NCBI GenBank assembly: GCA_947474675.1
Contig: CANJKA010000007.1
Coordinates: 1-64,000, forward strand
Reading direction: 5' to 3'
From: Flavobacteriales bacterium
GTDB taxonomy: Bacteria; Bacteroidota; Bacteroidia; Flavobacteriales_D; Crocinitomicaceae
DNA: 64,000 nucleotides
Shown here one piece after another: positions 1 through 9,300 of this stretch (the stretch's first letter is position 1; every line of letters starts with the position of its first letter). The position numbers and the translations under genes were made by a program. Under the pieces are notes generated by a model. That model was given only the letters and a program-made list of their open reading frames with translations. It was not told the origin of the DNA and did no database searches.

Positions 1-234
1 GTAAGAAAATTAGTTCCTGACCATTTCTTTTTAGTTCCTGGTGTTGGGGCCCAAGGAGGTTCATTAGAAGATGTTGCAGAATATGGATGGAACAAAGATT
101 GTGGATTATTAGTTAATTCTTCTCGCGGAATTTTATATGCTTCTAATGGATCAGATTTTGCGGAAAAGGCAGCCGTTGAGGCAAAAAAACTTCAAGAAGA
201 CATGGCGAAAATTTTAATCGCTAAAGGATTTTAA
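1..234 (+). CDS. pyrF: Orotidine 5'-phosphate decarboxylase, C-terminal part
   Basis: The window opens inside this gene; only the last 77 codons are present, in frame from base 1 to a TAA at 232-234. The segment with FFLVPGVGAQGG, then DCGLLVNSSRGILYAS, matches the C-terminal phosphate-binding part of the bacterial type 2 OMP decarboxylase, which converts OMP to UMP in pyrimidine synthesis. The N-terminal half and the catalytic Lys/Asp residues lie outside the window, so completeness cannot be judged. Confidence 0.85.
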   Translation, partial: VRKLVPDHFFLVPGVGAQGGSLEDVAEYGWNKDCGLLVNSSRGILYASNGSDFAEKAAVEAKKLQEDMAKILIAKGF

Positions 235-255
235 AAATTCATGTTTAACATGAGT

Positions 256-295
256 GAAAGGTAATAAATCTATAAATAGATCGTTATTTCCTTTC
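256..295 (+). terminator. Hairpin after pyrF, possible terminator
   Basis: A nested inverted repeat starts 22 nt after the pyrF stop. The outer arm GAAAGGTAATAA pairs with TTATTTCCTTTC (one mismatch), and ATCTATAAATAGAT forms an inner palindrome. There is no clear U-run, so termination is only a reasonable guess from its position between pyrF and the next gene. Confidence 0.4.
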
Positions 296-314
296 AATTA
301 ATCATCTGTAAACA

Positions 315-1514
315 ATGAAGTTTATCCTCTTCTTTTTATCAATATTTCTGAATAGTATTTCTTTTGCTCAAACATGGCAACAAATTTCTGATTTTCCTTC
401 AGACGAAAGAGATGATGGAACAAGTTTTGTCATTGGTCAAAATGCATATTGTGGAACGGGTTATACAGCTTGGTGGTCAACTTGCAAAGACTTTTATTCT
501 TTTGACATGAACTCAGAAACTTGGAGCTCGGTATCAGGTTTGCCAATTGGAAAAGAAAGACAATACTCAACAGGATTTTCATATTTAAATATTGGATATA
601 TTTTAGGAGGGATAAATGGTGCAAATTATTTAAACGATTTTTGGCAATTTGATGCAACGTTAAATCTTTGGACAGAAAAAACAAACGCACCTTTTTCAGG
701 AAGAAGTGGGACCGTAAATTTTATTTTAAATAATACTGTTTATATAATTGGAGGAAGAACCTCAACTAACATAGCAATTAATGAAGTTTGGGCTTATGAT
801 TTAGTGAATGAAATCTGGGAACAAAAAAATAACCTTCCATTCGGATCCAGATAGCGATCATCAACAGCATCAATAAATAATGAAGGATATTTACTATTTG
901 GGAGAGATGAAAATAATAACGATTGCAATGAATTATTCAAATATGATCCAATTCTTGATTCTTGGTCACAAATAAGTACATTTACTTCGATTGGTAGAAG
1001 TTATTCGAGTCTCTTTGCATTAGATGGAGAATTAATAGTAACTGCGGGAATGGATAATATGGGGAATTACTATAATGATATGTGGCAATTTAATCTTTCA
1101 AATTTATCTTGGCATGAATTAAATTCTATTCCATCAATAGGAAGAAAGGGGGGAATGTATTTCAATAATAGTTCCACACTATTTTATACAACCGGAATAA
1201 CTGAAAATAACACTCGATTAAAAGAAACTTGGAAATGTTATAATCCCGCTGGGATCAATGAAATTTCAAATACACTAAATGTTCAATTATCTCCAAATCC
1301 AGCTAGTGAAAAAATTATTTTAGAAATTCAAAATATAGAGTATTTAAAAAATGCTAATTTTAAACTTATAGACAATGTTGGTCAGGTAATCTGTTCAGCT
1401 GATTTATTACAAGAAACTACTCAAATAAATATTTCAAATTTATCGAAAGGGATCTATTATCTTCAATATTCTAGTTCAGACTCTTTTCAAACAATAAAAT
1501 TTATAAAAAATTAA
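315..1514 (+). pseudogene. Kelch-repeat T9SS cargo protein interrupted by an amber codon
   Basis: One reading frame runs from ATG 315 to TAA 1514, broken only by TAG at 852-854. The N-terminus is a signal peptide ending near SFAQ. Kelch blades with the W-Q-F-D and GGIN pattern occur on both sides of the stop, for example NDFWQFDATLNLW before and NDMWQFNLSNLSW after. The end, from about LSPNPASEKIILEI to TIKFIKN, is a T9SS type A sorting domain. The text around the stop reads LPFGSR-stop-RSSTASINNEGY, a normal blade junction where Trp (TGG) is a likely original codon. Without the 3' part the protein loses its sorting domain and could not be anchored at the surface. A sequencing error or suppression cannot be excluded. 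Confidence 0.8.
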
Positions 1515-1617
1515 GTACAAATAAACTATTTTTTTTAATAGCTTTTTTTGATCAAATTGAAAAAAATCAATCTACAAAAACAACTTGCATCGAAAATTAA
1601 TTATCTTTAGCACGGCT

Positions 1618-3843
1618 ATGAAAAGAATATTGAAAACATCTCTCCTTTGTTTGATTACATTTATGTTTTCAATTTCGTCCTATTCTCAAAAAAAAAGCGA
1701 AAATCAATTAAAATCTGCTGTTAAAAATGAAAAGAATTCTACAAAACGATTTTTAAAAATAATTGAATTAGGAGAATATTATCAAGAAAATAATTTAATA
1801 TTAGCAGATTCAATAAACGATGTGTTATTAAATAAAAGTTATCAACTTGATAAAGAACAGCAGTTTAAGGCACTCTTATTTAGTGCTGAAATAGCTAAAT
1901 TACAAGGAAATCAAGACGAATATTTTAGAGACATTTTAGCCCTTAAGCCACTTATACCAAAATTAAAATCTCAAGAAACAAAATTTGATGTATATCTTCA
2001 TTTAGGTTATTACTATAGTTCCTCCCTTAATTTTGTCGAGTCTAGAAAATATTTAGATTTAGCAATGAAACTATCTAAAAAAACAAGAAATAATAAAAAT
2101 ATTTCGGAAACTTATTCCTCAATTGCTTTTAATTTTATGTTGGCGAATCAAAAAGATTCCTCTATCATTTATACAGATCTTTCTCTTCAGTATGCAAGAA
2201 GATCTGCCAATAAAAGTGTTCTGGCAGAAAGTTTTAATATGCAAGCACAAGTTTATGGCTATTTTGGTCAAACTGAATTAAGCGTTGCGAAAAATTTAGT
2301 GAGTAATCAGTTAGCGATTGATGGTAATGATTTTGCTAAAATGGCAAAGTATTCTCGTGAAATAGGTCAAGCACAATTATTAATTTCAAATTTGGTTTCA
2401 GCTGAAAAATACTTCAAGGAATCAATTGAATTTTCAGAGAAAATTTTTGATAAAAGGCAAGTTGCTTTAGCTCTTTCAAATTTAGGAACTGTTTTTAAAG
2501 ATCGTAAATTATATAACGTCGCAATCGAATACAATCAAAAATCAATTAATATTCTAACATCCCTATATGATAACAATGGTTTAGGAGAAGCACATAATAA
2601 TTTAGGTGTAATTTATACCGAATTACAAAAATATGATTTAGCCGCCCAAAACTTCAATAAAGCCTTAGTCTTTTATGAATCGTCTAATAATCGTGAAAAA
2701 ATTGCTGGTGTTTATCATAACGTAGGTGCTGTTTTTCAACAACAAAAAAGATATTTAAAAGCATTGATCTATTTAGATAGATCAGTTGAAATAAGGAAAC
2801 AATTTGGATCAAAAAGAGAGATATTTTACACATACCGAATTTTGGCAGATGTATATAGTGACATTGGAAAAATTAAAGAATCACTGCGTTATATGCATTT
2901 ATATTTAGATTTTATTGACAGTAATTCTTCTATCCAAGAATCAGCTAAAATAGCTGAATTAAGCGAATTGTATCGTTCTGAGCAGCGTGAACGTTTAATC
3001 TCAATTCAATCAGACTCAATTCAGCGTCAACAACAAGAAAAAACATTAACAACTACAAGATTAGAAGTAACAGAATTAAAGAATAATCAAAAAACATATA
3101 TAATTATAGCTTTTTTAATAATTATAGTTTTGGCCGGTGTTATTGGTTTTTATAGACTAAATCAACGTACAATTATGCAACAACAAAAAGAATCTGAAAT
3201 GTTGCAAACGCTTTTAAGGTCTCAAATGAATCCACATTTTATTTTTAATTCAATGTCGGTAATTCAAAGTTATATTTACGACAATGATATTAAAAACTCT
3301 TCAAAATTTCTGGTAAATTTCTCAAGATTAATTCGATTGATTCTTGAAAATTCACCGAAAGAATTTATACCAATTGCGACTGAAGTTGAAATTCTTCAAA
3401 AATATTTAGAAACGCAAAAATTACGTTTTGAAGATAGATTTGAATTTTCAGTAGAAATTGATGATCAAATGATGTTGGATAATGCAATTATTCCTCCAAT
3501 GATTACACAACCATTTATAGAAAATGCAATTGAACATGGTCAACTTCATACCGTTGAAGGAGGATTTATAAATGTGTTTTTTGCCAAGAAAAATAATATG
3601 CTCGAAATTTCGATCGAAGACAATGGTATAGGACGGAAAAATTCAGAAAAAAACAAAAAAAGCAAGGAACATACAAGTATGGCTTTAAATATTACCAAAG
3701 AAAGGATTGATAATTTAAATAATAAATACAAAACTTCTGGGTACATGATTATTGAAGATTACGATAAAGTATTGGAAACCGGAACAAAAGTATTAATTTC
3801 GTTACCTTATCAAGTTGACGCTCTAACTAAAAAAAGCACATAA
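1618..3843 (+). CDS. TPR-containing LytS-type sensor histidine kinase
   Basis: The ATG at 1618 is chosen because it begins a signal peptide (MKRILKTSLL to SSYSQ); the frame is also open from a TTG at 1585, but that would put 11 residues before it. About 400 residues of TPR-like helical repeats follow, then one membrane helix (YIIIAFLIIIVLAGVIGFY) and a cytoplasmic His_kinase domain with the phospho-acceptor motif MNPHFIFNSM and ATPase boxes FIENAIEHG and EDNGIGR. This is the usual Bacteroidota arrangement of periplasmic TPR sensor plus LytS kinase. It lies 72 nt upstream of a LytTR response regulator, almost certainly its partner. The signal sensed cannot be read from sequence. Confidence 0.9.
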   Translation: MKRILKTSLLCLITFMFSISSYSQKKSENQLKSAVKNEKNSTKRFLKIIELGEYYQENNLILADSINDVLLNKSYQLDKEQQFKALLFSAEIAKLQGNQDEYFRDILALKPLIPKLKSQETKFDVYLHLGYYYSSSLNFVESRKYLDLAMKLSKKTRNNKNISETYSSIAFNFMLANQKDSSIIYTDLSLQYARRSANKSVLAESFNMQAQVYGYFGQTELSVAKNLVSNQLAIDGNDFAKMAKYSREIGQAQLLISNLVSAEKYFKESIEFSEKIFDKRQVALALSNLGTVFKDRKLYNVAIEYNQKSINILTSLYDNNGLGEAHNNLGVIYTELQKYDLAAQNFNKALVFYESSNNREKIAGVYHNVGAVFQQQKRYLKALIYLDRSVEIRKQFGSKREIFYTYRILADVYSDIGKIKESLRYMHLYLDFIDSNSSIQESAKIAELSELYRSEQRERLISIQSDSIQRQQQEKTLTTTRLEVTELKNNQKTYIIIAFLIIIVLAGVIGFYRLNQRTIMQQQKESEMLQTLLRSQMNPHFIFNSMSVIQSYIYDNDIKNSSKFLVNFSRLIRLILENSPKEFIPIATEVEILQKYLETQKLRFEDRFEFSVEIDDQMMLDNAIIPPMITQPFIENAIEHGQLHTVEGGFINVFFAKKNNMLEISIEDNGIGRKNSEKNKKSKEHTSMALNITKERIDNLNNKYKTSGYMIIEDYDKVLETGTKVLISLPYQVDALTKKST

Positions 3844-3915
3844 TTTTGTATAGAATCTTTTAAAATAGAATCTAAATTAAGAATAACACATAATAAATCG
3901 CTAATATAAATTACT

Positions 3916-4680
3916 ATGAAAAAGGCACTTGTAATTGATGATGAAAACAGAACAAGAGATTTAATCGCGAAAATGATTAACTCATTCGGACTTGATATTG
4001 AAGCAATTCCTGCAGGTGAAAGTGTAGCTTCTGGGATAAAAGCAATTGAAGAACATAAACCTGATATTGTATTTTTAGATATTCAAATGCCTGATGGAAC
4101 TGGTTTTGATTTATTACGTTCTATTCCAAATAAAACATTTGAAGTAATCTTTATTACTGCACACGAAGAATTTGCTATTAAAGCTATTAAATTTAGTGCG
4201 TTAGATTATATCTTAAAACCTGTTGATGCGGATGAATTAAAAGCTGCAGTTGAAAGAGCGATTGTTTCTCTAGGTTCACATAAAGAAAGTAAAGATTCAA
4301 AAGAAGAAAGTCAATTTGATGCTCTACAATTAAATATTCAACCTAATCAAAAACGTCGTTTAGTTTTAAAAACACAAGAAAGTGTTCACGTAATTGAATT
4401 AGACAATATTATTCGTTGTGAAGCTGATAGAAATTATACATCATTTTACCTAGTTGGAGGAAAGAAAATTCTTGTTTCTAAAACATTAAAAGATTACGAA
4501 ACCTTACTTTCAGGACATAATTTTTTACGCGTTCAACAATCTCATTTAATAAACCTTGATTACGTTGCAAGGTATGATAAAGGAAATGGTGGATCTGTTG
4601 TAATGAAAGATGATTCTGAAGTCCCGTTGTCACCTGCGAAAAGAGATATTTTCTTTACTATATTAGAAAATCTTCTTTAA
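3916..4680 (+). CDS. LytTR-family response regulator
   Basis: A receiver domain (residues 1-120) has the acidic pair D8-D9, phospho-acceptor D55 in FLDIQMPDG, the Thr of FITAHEE and the Lys of YILKPVD. A LytTR DNA-binding domain follows (about 150-254) with the typical IIRCEADRNYT and RVQQSHLINLDYV segments. It is the presumed output partner of the TPR kinase just upstream, with which it is probably co-transcribed. Its DNA targets are unknown; LytTR proteins usually bind pairs of short direct repeats. Confidence 0.92.
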   Translation: MKKALVIDDENRTRDLIAKMINSFGLDIEAIPAGESVASGIKAIEEHKPDIVFLDIQMPDGTGFDLLRSIPNKTFEVIFITAHEEFAIKAIKFSALDYILKPVDADELKAAVERAIVSLGSHKESKDSKEESQFDALQLNIQPNQKRRLVLKTQESVHVIELDNIIRCEADRNYTSFYLVGGKKILVSKTLKDYETLLSGHNFLRVQQSHLINLDYVARYDKGNGGSVVMKDDSEVPLSPAKRDIFFTILENLL

Positions 4681-4758
4681 AAATTGAGTTTATAAAAATT
4701 AAAATAATCGACAGGATCATTTTGATAGTTGAAAATAAGCCGATATTCATTTAACTTA

Positions 4759-4787
4759 TTGCAATCAGTTTCTTATACTTATATTTG
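4759..4787 (+). promoter_or_regulatory. Promoter of the structured RNA, TTG-N18-TATATTTG
   Basis: TTG at 4759-4761 is followed after 18 nt by TATATTTG at 4780-4787, an exact match to the Bacteroidota primary sigma consensus (-33 TTG, -7 TAnnTTTG). It sits in a gene-free gap and predicts a start near 4794, just before the long hairpin described below. Confidence 0.7.
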
Positions 4788-4793
4788 AAGTAA

Positions 4794-5100
4794 GAAATAA
4801 GGAGAGAAAAATTCAGGTTATTTTCTTCATGGTTCGCTTTGAAATTTTGTATAAAGGACACACTGCTTGGAGAGGCAGTTTTCATTTTCTAGTTTGATAA
4901 AGAGTATAACAGTTCTAAGTCCTTATATAAATATTTGAAAGCCAGTAATTAACTTTACAAGGCATGGAAGAAATAACCTGATTTTTAAAAAATGACAGAT
5001 TTGATTTTAAAAATATAGCAGGCAACTGCAAAAAAGGTTACACACTACTACACTAACTTTAAAAAGGGTTGTCGATTTTAAATCGGTAACCCTTTTTTTA
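4794..5100 (+). ncRNA. Candidate structured small RNA, 6S-like long hairpin
   Basis: No ORF fills the 520-nt gap between two convergent genes, but a consensus promoter, extensive pairing and a strong terminator do. The outer arm at 4807-4831 (AAAAATTCAGGTTATTTTCT and on to CATG) pairs with 4963-4986 (CATGGAAG to CCTGATTTTT) with small bulges. An inner arm ending AAAGGAC at 4859 pairs with 4919-4943 (GTCCTT to GAAAGCC). They are separated by an asymmetric internal loop (about 5 nt against 19 nt), and a small hairpin ACTGC-GCAGT (4862-4879) lies near the tip. A long rod with a central bubble resembles 6S RNA, and a 6S-Flavo family is known in Flavobacteria. I see no tmRNA tag, RNase P or SRP core motif. 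Identity as 6S is inference; a structured transcript is well supported. Confidence 0.65.
5061..5100 (+). terminator. Rho-independent terminator of the structured RNA
   Basis: AAAAAGGGTT (5061-5070) pairs perfectly with AACCCTTTTT (5088-5097), and an inner CGA/TCG pair leaves an A/T loop. The 3' arm runs into a seven-T tract on the + strand. It lies 380 nt past the LytTR stop, so it fits the RNA better than the regulator. Confidence 0.8.
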
Positions 5101-5200
5101 TTGATCTTAAATACGTTTAAATGCCAACATTCGGGTTTGATCCATTTTTGACTTGATCACAAACTACTCAAAAAATAATAATTTACTTATATCCATAAAT

Positions 5201-6157
5201 TCATCTTATTAGATTAAAAAATCCATTTTTTAAATAGCTTTCATCATTAAAATCTGAGTATTCTAACTGCCAAAAATAAGTGCCATTACTACAAAATTGA
5301 TTGTTAAATTTACCATCCCATTCTTGAGTAAAATCATTAGTTTCAAATATTTTTTCACCCCAGCGGTTAAGGATTGTTAAATGATATTGATTAACATCTT
5401 TAGTAATTATTGGATGAAATGAATCATTTACTCCGTCTTCATTTGGAGTGAAAATATTTGACATTTCAATATTGATATCTAAATTCGTTTTAATCAATTC
5501 GACTTTATCAATAAAATAATAGGCTGTAGGCAATATTTGAGATGGAACCATCTCAATAATTGTAGTTTCTTGGTTCCCATAAAAATTGCCGAAAGTCAGT
5601 ACCGTATAGTTGTCATCAGCAACAAAAATAAAACTTTCTTCACGCCAGATCGTATCCCAACAGATATTTGGGATTTCAAGTTGAGGAGTTACTGGAATAT
5701 TAAATGATGAATTAATGTAAGGAATTGATTTTGAAAAATACATACCAAAATGATCACTTCCGCTTGAAGCAAATTGACTGTGAAATCCGTTTGTATGTAT
5801 GAAAGACAATTGATAACTTCTACCAATTTCTAAAGCTTTTACCAATGTAACAGAAATATATTCACGATAATCTCCAACAACAGTGAAAAATCCTGCTATT
5901 CCTTCACCTGAATAAGGATTAACATAGCCAAAACCAGTATTAGGAAGTTGTGCTGCTGAACCAGGTATTGCTGCTGAATTAAAGTAATCAGGAGTACTAA
6001 AGTTAGGATTTAACCAATATTTACATTTAGTGAGTTGACTAACATCATTTGGTAATTGTGTATATTCTTCAAAATCTCCATTTGGAACTAGGTTTTGAGA
6101 TATTAATTGGAAAGGTAAGTCTATCAATAAATAAAGTAAAAAAACGATTTTTTTCAT
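5201..6157 (-). CDS. Secreted protein with type B (gliding-motility, CHU_C) T9SS C-terminal domain
   Basis: The ATG at 6157 begins a signal peptide (MKKIVFLLYLL to QLISQN); a TTG 17 codons upstream is a less likely start. The middle (about 25-230), beginning LVPNGDFEEY, looks like a choice-of-anchor/jelly-roll region and has no recognised catalytic motif. The last 90 residues match the gliding-motility-associated C-terminal domain: IFTPNEDGVNDSFHP, LTILNRWGEKIFE, WDGKFNNQFCSNGTYFW. That domain directs export through T9SS. Function beyond secretion is unknown. It is convergent with the RNA locus and separated by a terminator from the next gene on the same strand. Confidence 0.85.
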   Translation of the reverse strand: MKKIVFLLYLLIDLPFQLISQNLVPNGDFEEYTQLPNDVSQLTKCKYWLNPNFSTPDYFNSAAIPGSAAQLPNTGFGYVNPYSGEGIAGFFTVVGDYREYISVTLVKALEIGRSYQLSFIHTNGFHSQFASSGSDHFGMYFSKSIPYINSSFNIPVTPQLEIPNICWDTIWREESFIFVADDNYTVLTFGNFYGNQETTIIEMVPSQILPTAYYFIDKVELIKTNLDINIEMSNIFTPNEDGVNDSFHPIITKDVNQYHLTILNRWGEKIFETNDFTQEWDGKFNNQFCSNGTYFWQLEYSDFNDESYLKNGFFNLIR

Positions 6158-6276
6158 TTGATGGATAAATGTTTGGTTATGAATCAAATTTAGATAATAA
6201 TTATGCAATGTACTTCGAAATAATTTTAACTGTAGCCATTATCTATTTAAGTAAAATTTATCTTAAATTTTTATAC

Positions 6277-6311
6277 AAAAAAAACCGTCTTCCTTTTCAG
6301 AAAGACGGTTT
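6277..6311 (-). terminator. Terminator of the thioredoxin/Ig T9SS gene
   Basis: AAACCGTCTT (6282-6291) pairs perfectly with AAGACGGTTT (6302-6311) over a 10-nt loop. On the minus strand the stem is followed by a run of eight T. It lies 17 nt past the stop of the upstream minus-strand gene. Confidence 0.85.
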
Positions 6312-6327
6312 CATCTATAATTTTAAT

Positions 6328-9300
6328 TTATTGTATTGAAATCTTTTGTGTTACTAACTTTGTTCCATTATTAATATGAATGAAATACATTCCTTTACTT
6401 TGAGATTGTAAATCCATAGAAGAATTAAACTCATTCGAAACATTGTTTAATTCATAAAAATCAACTAACTGACCATTTAAACTTCTAACCTCAATCGTAT
6501 AATTAGCGACTTCTTTTTGATTAAATTTCAAAGTAAATAATCCGTTAGAAGGGTTTGGGAAAATTACAAATCCATTTGTGATTGAATTTTCTTCTTCAAT
6601 TCCAGCTGATATTTCATTGAAAACTGCTGAAGTTGCGGTACATCCATCTTGTGTAATTATAACCGTGTACGCCCCATTTTGAGTTGCTACATAAGTTGTA
6701 GAATTTGCTCCTGCAATGTTAACTCCATTATAAATCCATTGATTCCCATTTGGTGATGAACTTGTTAATGTCATTCCATTACTACTAATAATTGGAGTTG
6801 GAGGTGTTGCATTGACAACAACTGAAAGAGAATTTGTTGTCGAACATCCATTTGTAGTAACCATTAAAGAATATGAACCTGACATTGCTAAAGTTGAAGA
6901 AGCTAATGTAGGGTTTTGACTAGAAGATGAAAAACCATTCGGTCCACTCCAAGAATAACTAGAACCTGCTAGAGTTGTACTTGATAAATTTACAGTCGTA
7001 CCACTACAAATTGGTGAATTAGATGAAGTAACAAATACAGGAGAAGGATTAACTGTAATTGTTGAAGTATTTGAAATACTTGTTGAACTTGTTAAACAGC
7101 TAGCTGAACTTGTCAATATACAACTGATGATGTCATTATTTGACAAAGTAATTGGTTGAAATTGAGGCGTTGAAGAACCTTGTGACATTCCATTTATTAA
7201 CCAGTTGTAAGCTGGAGTTGTTCCTCCATTTACTACTACTGAAGAAAAAGTAACTGGAGTTCCTTGACAAACTGTATTGTTTGTAGCGTTATTACTTATC
7301 GTTAATAAAGAAGTAACCATTGGAGAAACTGTTACAGAAACAGAATTTGAAGTTGCTGTTGTTGGACTCGCACAACCTGAACTTGAAGTTAAAATACACG
7401 TAACAACATCACCCGTAACGAATGAATTTGAAGAATAAGTTGGATTAGTAGAAACATTATTTCCGTTTAATTTCCATTGGTATCCTGGTGTTGTTCCTCC
7501 ATTAGTTGGCGTTGCAGTAAAAGTTGCAGTTGCACCAGCACACAATGAAGTTGAACTCGAAGCAATTGCTAAAGCTGGAGTTACAGAAGTAGTAACCTGC
7601 ATATTGATTGCTGGAGAAGTTGCAGTTGTTGTAGTTACACATGCAGCATTTGAAGTCATTATACAAGTAATATTACTATTATTTGCAATTGATGCCGGAG
7701 TAAAAGTTGCTGAATTTGTTCCTGCATTTACTCCATTTACTTGCCATTGGTAAGATGGAGTTGATCCTGGATTTGTTCCTGTTGCAGTAAAAGTTACTAC
7801 TTGAGAAAGACATGTTGGATTACCACCTGTTGTAATTGCAATAGCATTTGCAGGTGTTACACTTGGAGTTACAGTCACTGTAGAAGTACCTGCAATACTT
7901 GAACAACCATTTGCTGTTACAATTAAGGTGTACGATCCGTTCATAGCTGTTGTTGATGAAGCTAAAGTTGGATTTTGATTAGTTGAAGAATAACTACTTG
8001 GTCCACTCCATGAATAAGTTGCACCTGAAACAGTTGGAGTTGTTAAGTTAATTGCAGAACCTGAACAAATTGGTGAATTTACAGTTACAACTGGTGTAGC
8101 TGGAATCGGATTAACAGTTACTGCAACTGAATTTGATGTTGAATTTGTAGTACCTGCAACTGAAGAAGTCATTACACACGTTACAATTTGACCTGTCGTT
8201 AAAGTAGTTGATGTAAAAGTAGGAGAATTTGTTCCAACATTAGTTCCATTTACTTTCCATTGATACGTTGGTGTTCCACCATTTACCGGAGTTGCCGTGA
8301 AAGTCATAGAAGTTCCAGCACATATAGTATTAGAAGTAATACTTGATGCAATGGAAACACTTGCAACGGTAGGAGCAGAATTCGCGATATTGATATCATC
8401 AATATATAAATTATTACCATATCTACTTCCAAATTCAAATTTAACATTTACTTGTTGACCAACATATGCAGTTAAATCTACAATATCAGTTACCCAATCA
8501 GCAGCTAAAGCTGGAGTAAAGGTTGTATTTAAAGTTCCATTTGATGCTAATGCAGTCCCTTTTTTAAAGTAAATTGCAGTTCCCCACGTTACACCACAAT
8601 CTGAAGAAATATATATTTTCAATTCATCCTTGAATTTTGTTGGTGCAGTAGTACTTGAGTAATGTTTGTAAGCTCTTTTAAATGTTATTTTTGGTGAAGA
8701 AGCTCCAACCAAATTAATTTTTGCTGAAATAATATTGTCAACTTTTAAAGTATCTGCATAATCATAACAATTTAATCCTGCACATCCAACAGCGCTTCCT
8801 GTATTTCCAACAGCAGGTCTTTTTTCTAGCCCTTTTACTCCAGCTGTTCCCCATGCGATCGAAGGAGCATCACTATTTTGAATAGTCCAGTTAGTTGGAG
8901 GAAAAGTTGCTCCTTCAAAGTTTTCAACAACTGGCAAATTTAAAACCGTTGAATTTGGTGTAATAAAACTTGTTTTCACTTCATTATCTGTTCCAAAAGC
9001 TCCAATTGCTGTTAAAGTAACAGAATAAGGTCCAGCTGCATTAAATTGAACTTGAGGGTTTTGAGAAGTTGAAGAAGTTCCTCCTACATAGGTAACAGTA
9101 TTAGGAGTAAATGACCATGACCAAGAAGTTGGATTACCAGCTGTTTGATCTGTCAAAGTAACAGTAGAACCAATACAAGGAGATGAATTACTTGCAACAA
9201 AATTCGCTACAGTAGCAGAAGGAGGACAAGCATTACGTGCAGCATATAATTGTGCAGTTGTACCTTGATCATGAAGCGTTACCGTTTTATTAGGGCAAAT

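Noticed and set aside
852..854. Programmed amber readthrough or pyrrolysine in the kelch gene
   Set aside because: No pyrrolysine genes or stimulatory structure are seen, and the site is an ordinary blade junction; a nonsense mutation is simpler.
1585..1617. TTG start for the TPR kinase
   Set aside because: It would place 11 residues before the signal peptide that begins at ATG 1618, and a TATCTTTAG box resembling a -7 element lies between.
4794..5100. tmRNA, RNase P RNA or SRP RNA at the structured RNA locus
   Set aside because: I see no tag reading frame ending in LAA, no RNase P core such as GAGGAAAGTCC, and no SRP tetraloop motif; the long-rod fold fits 6S better.
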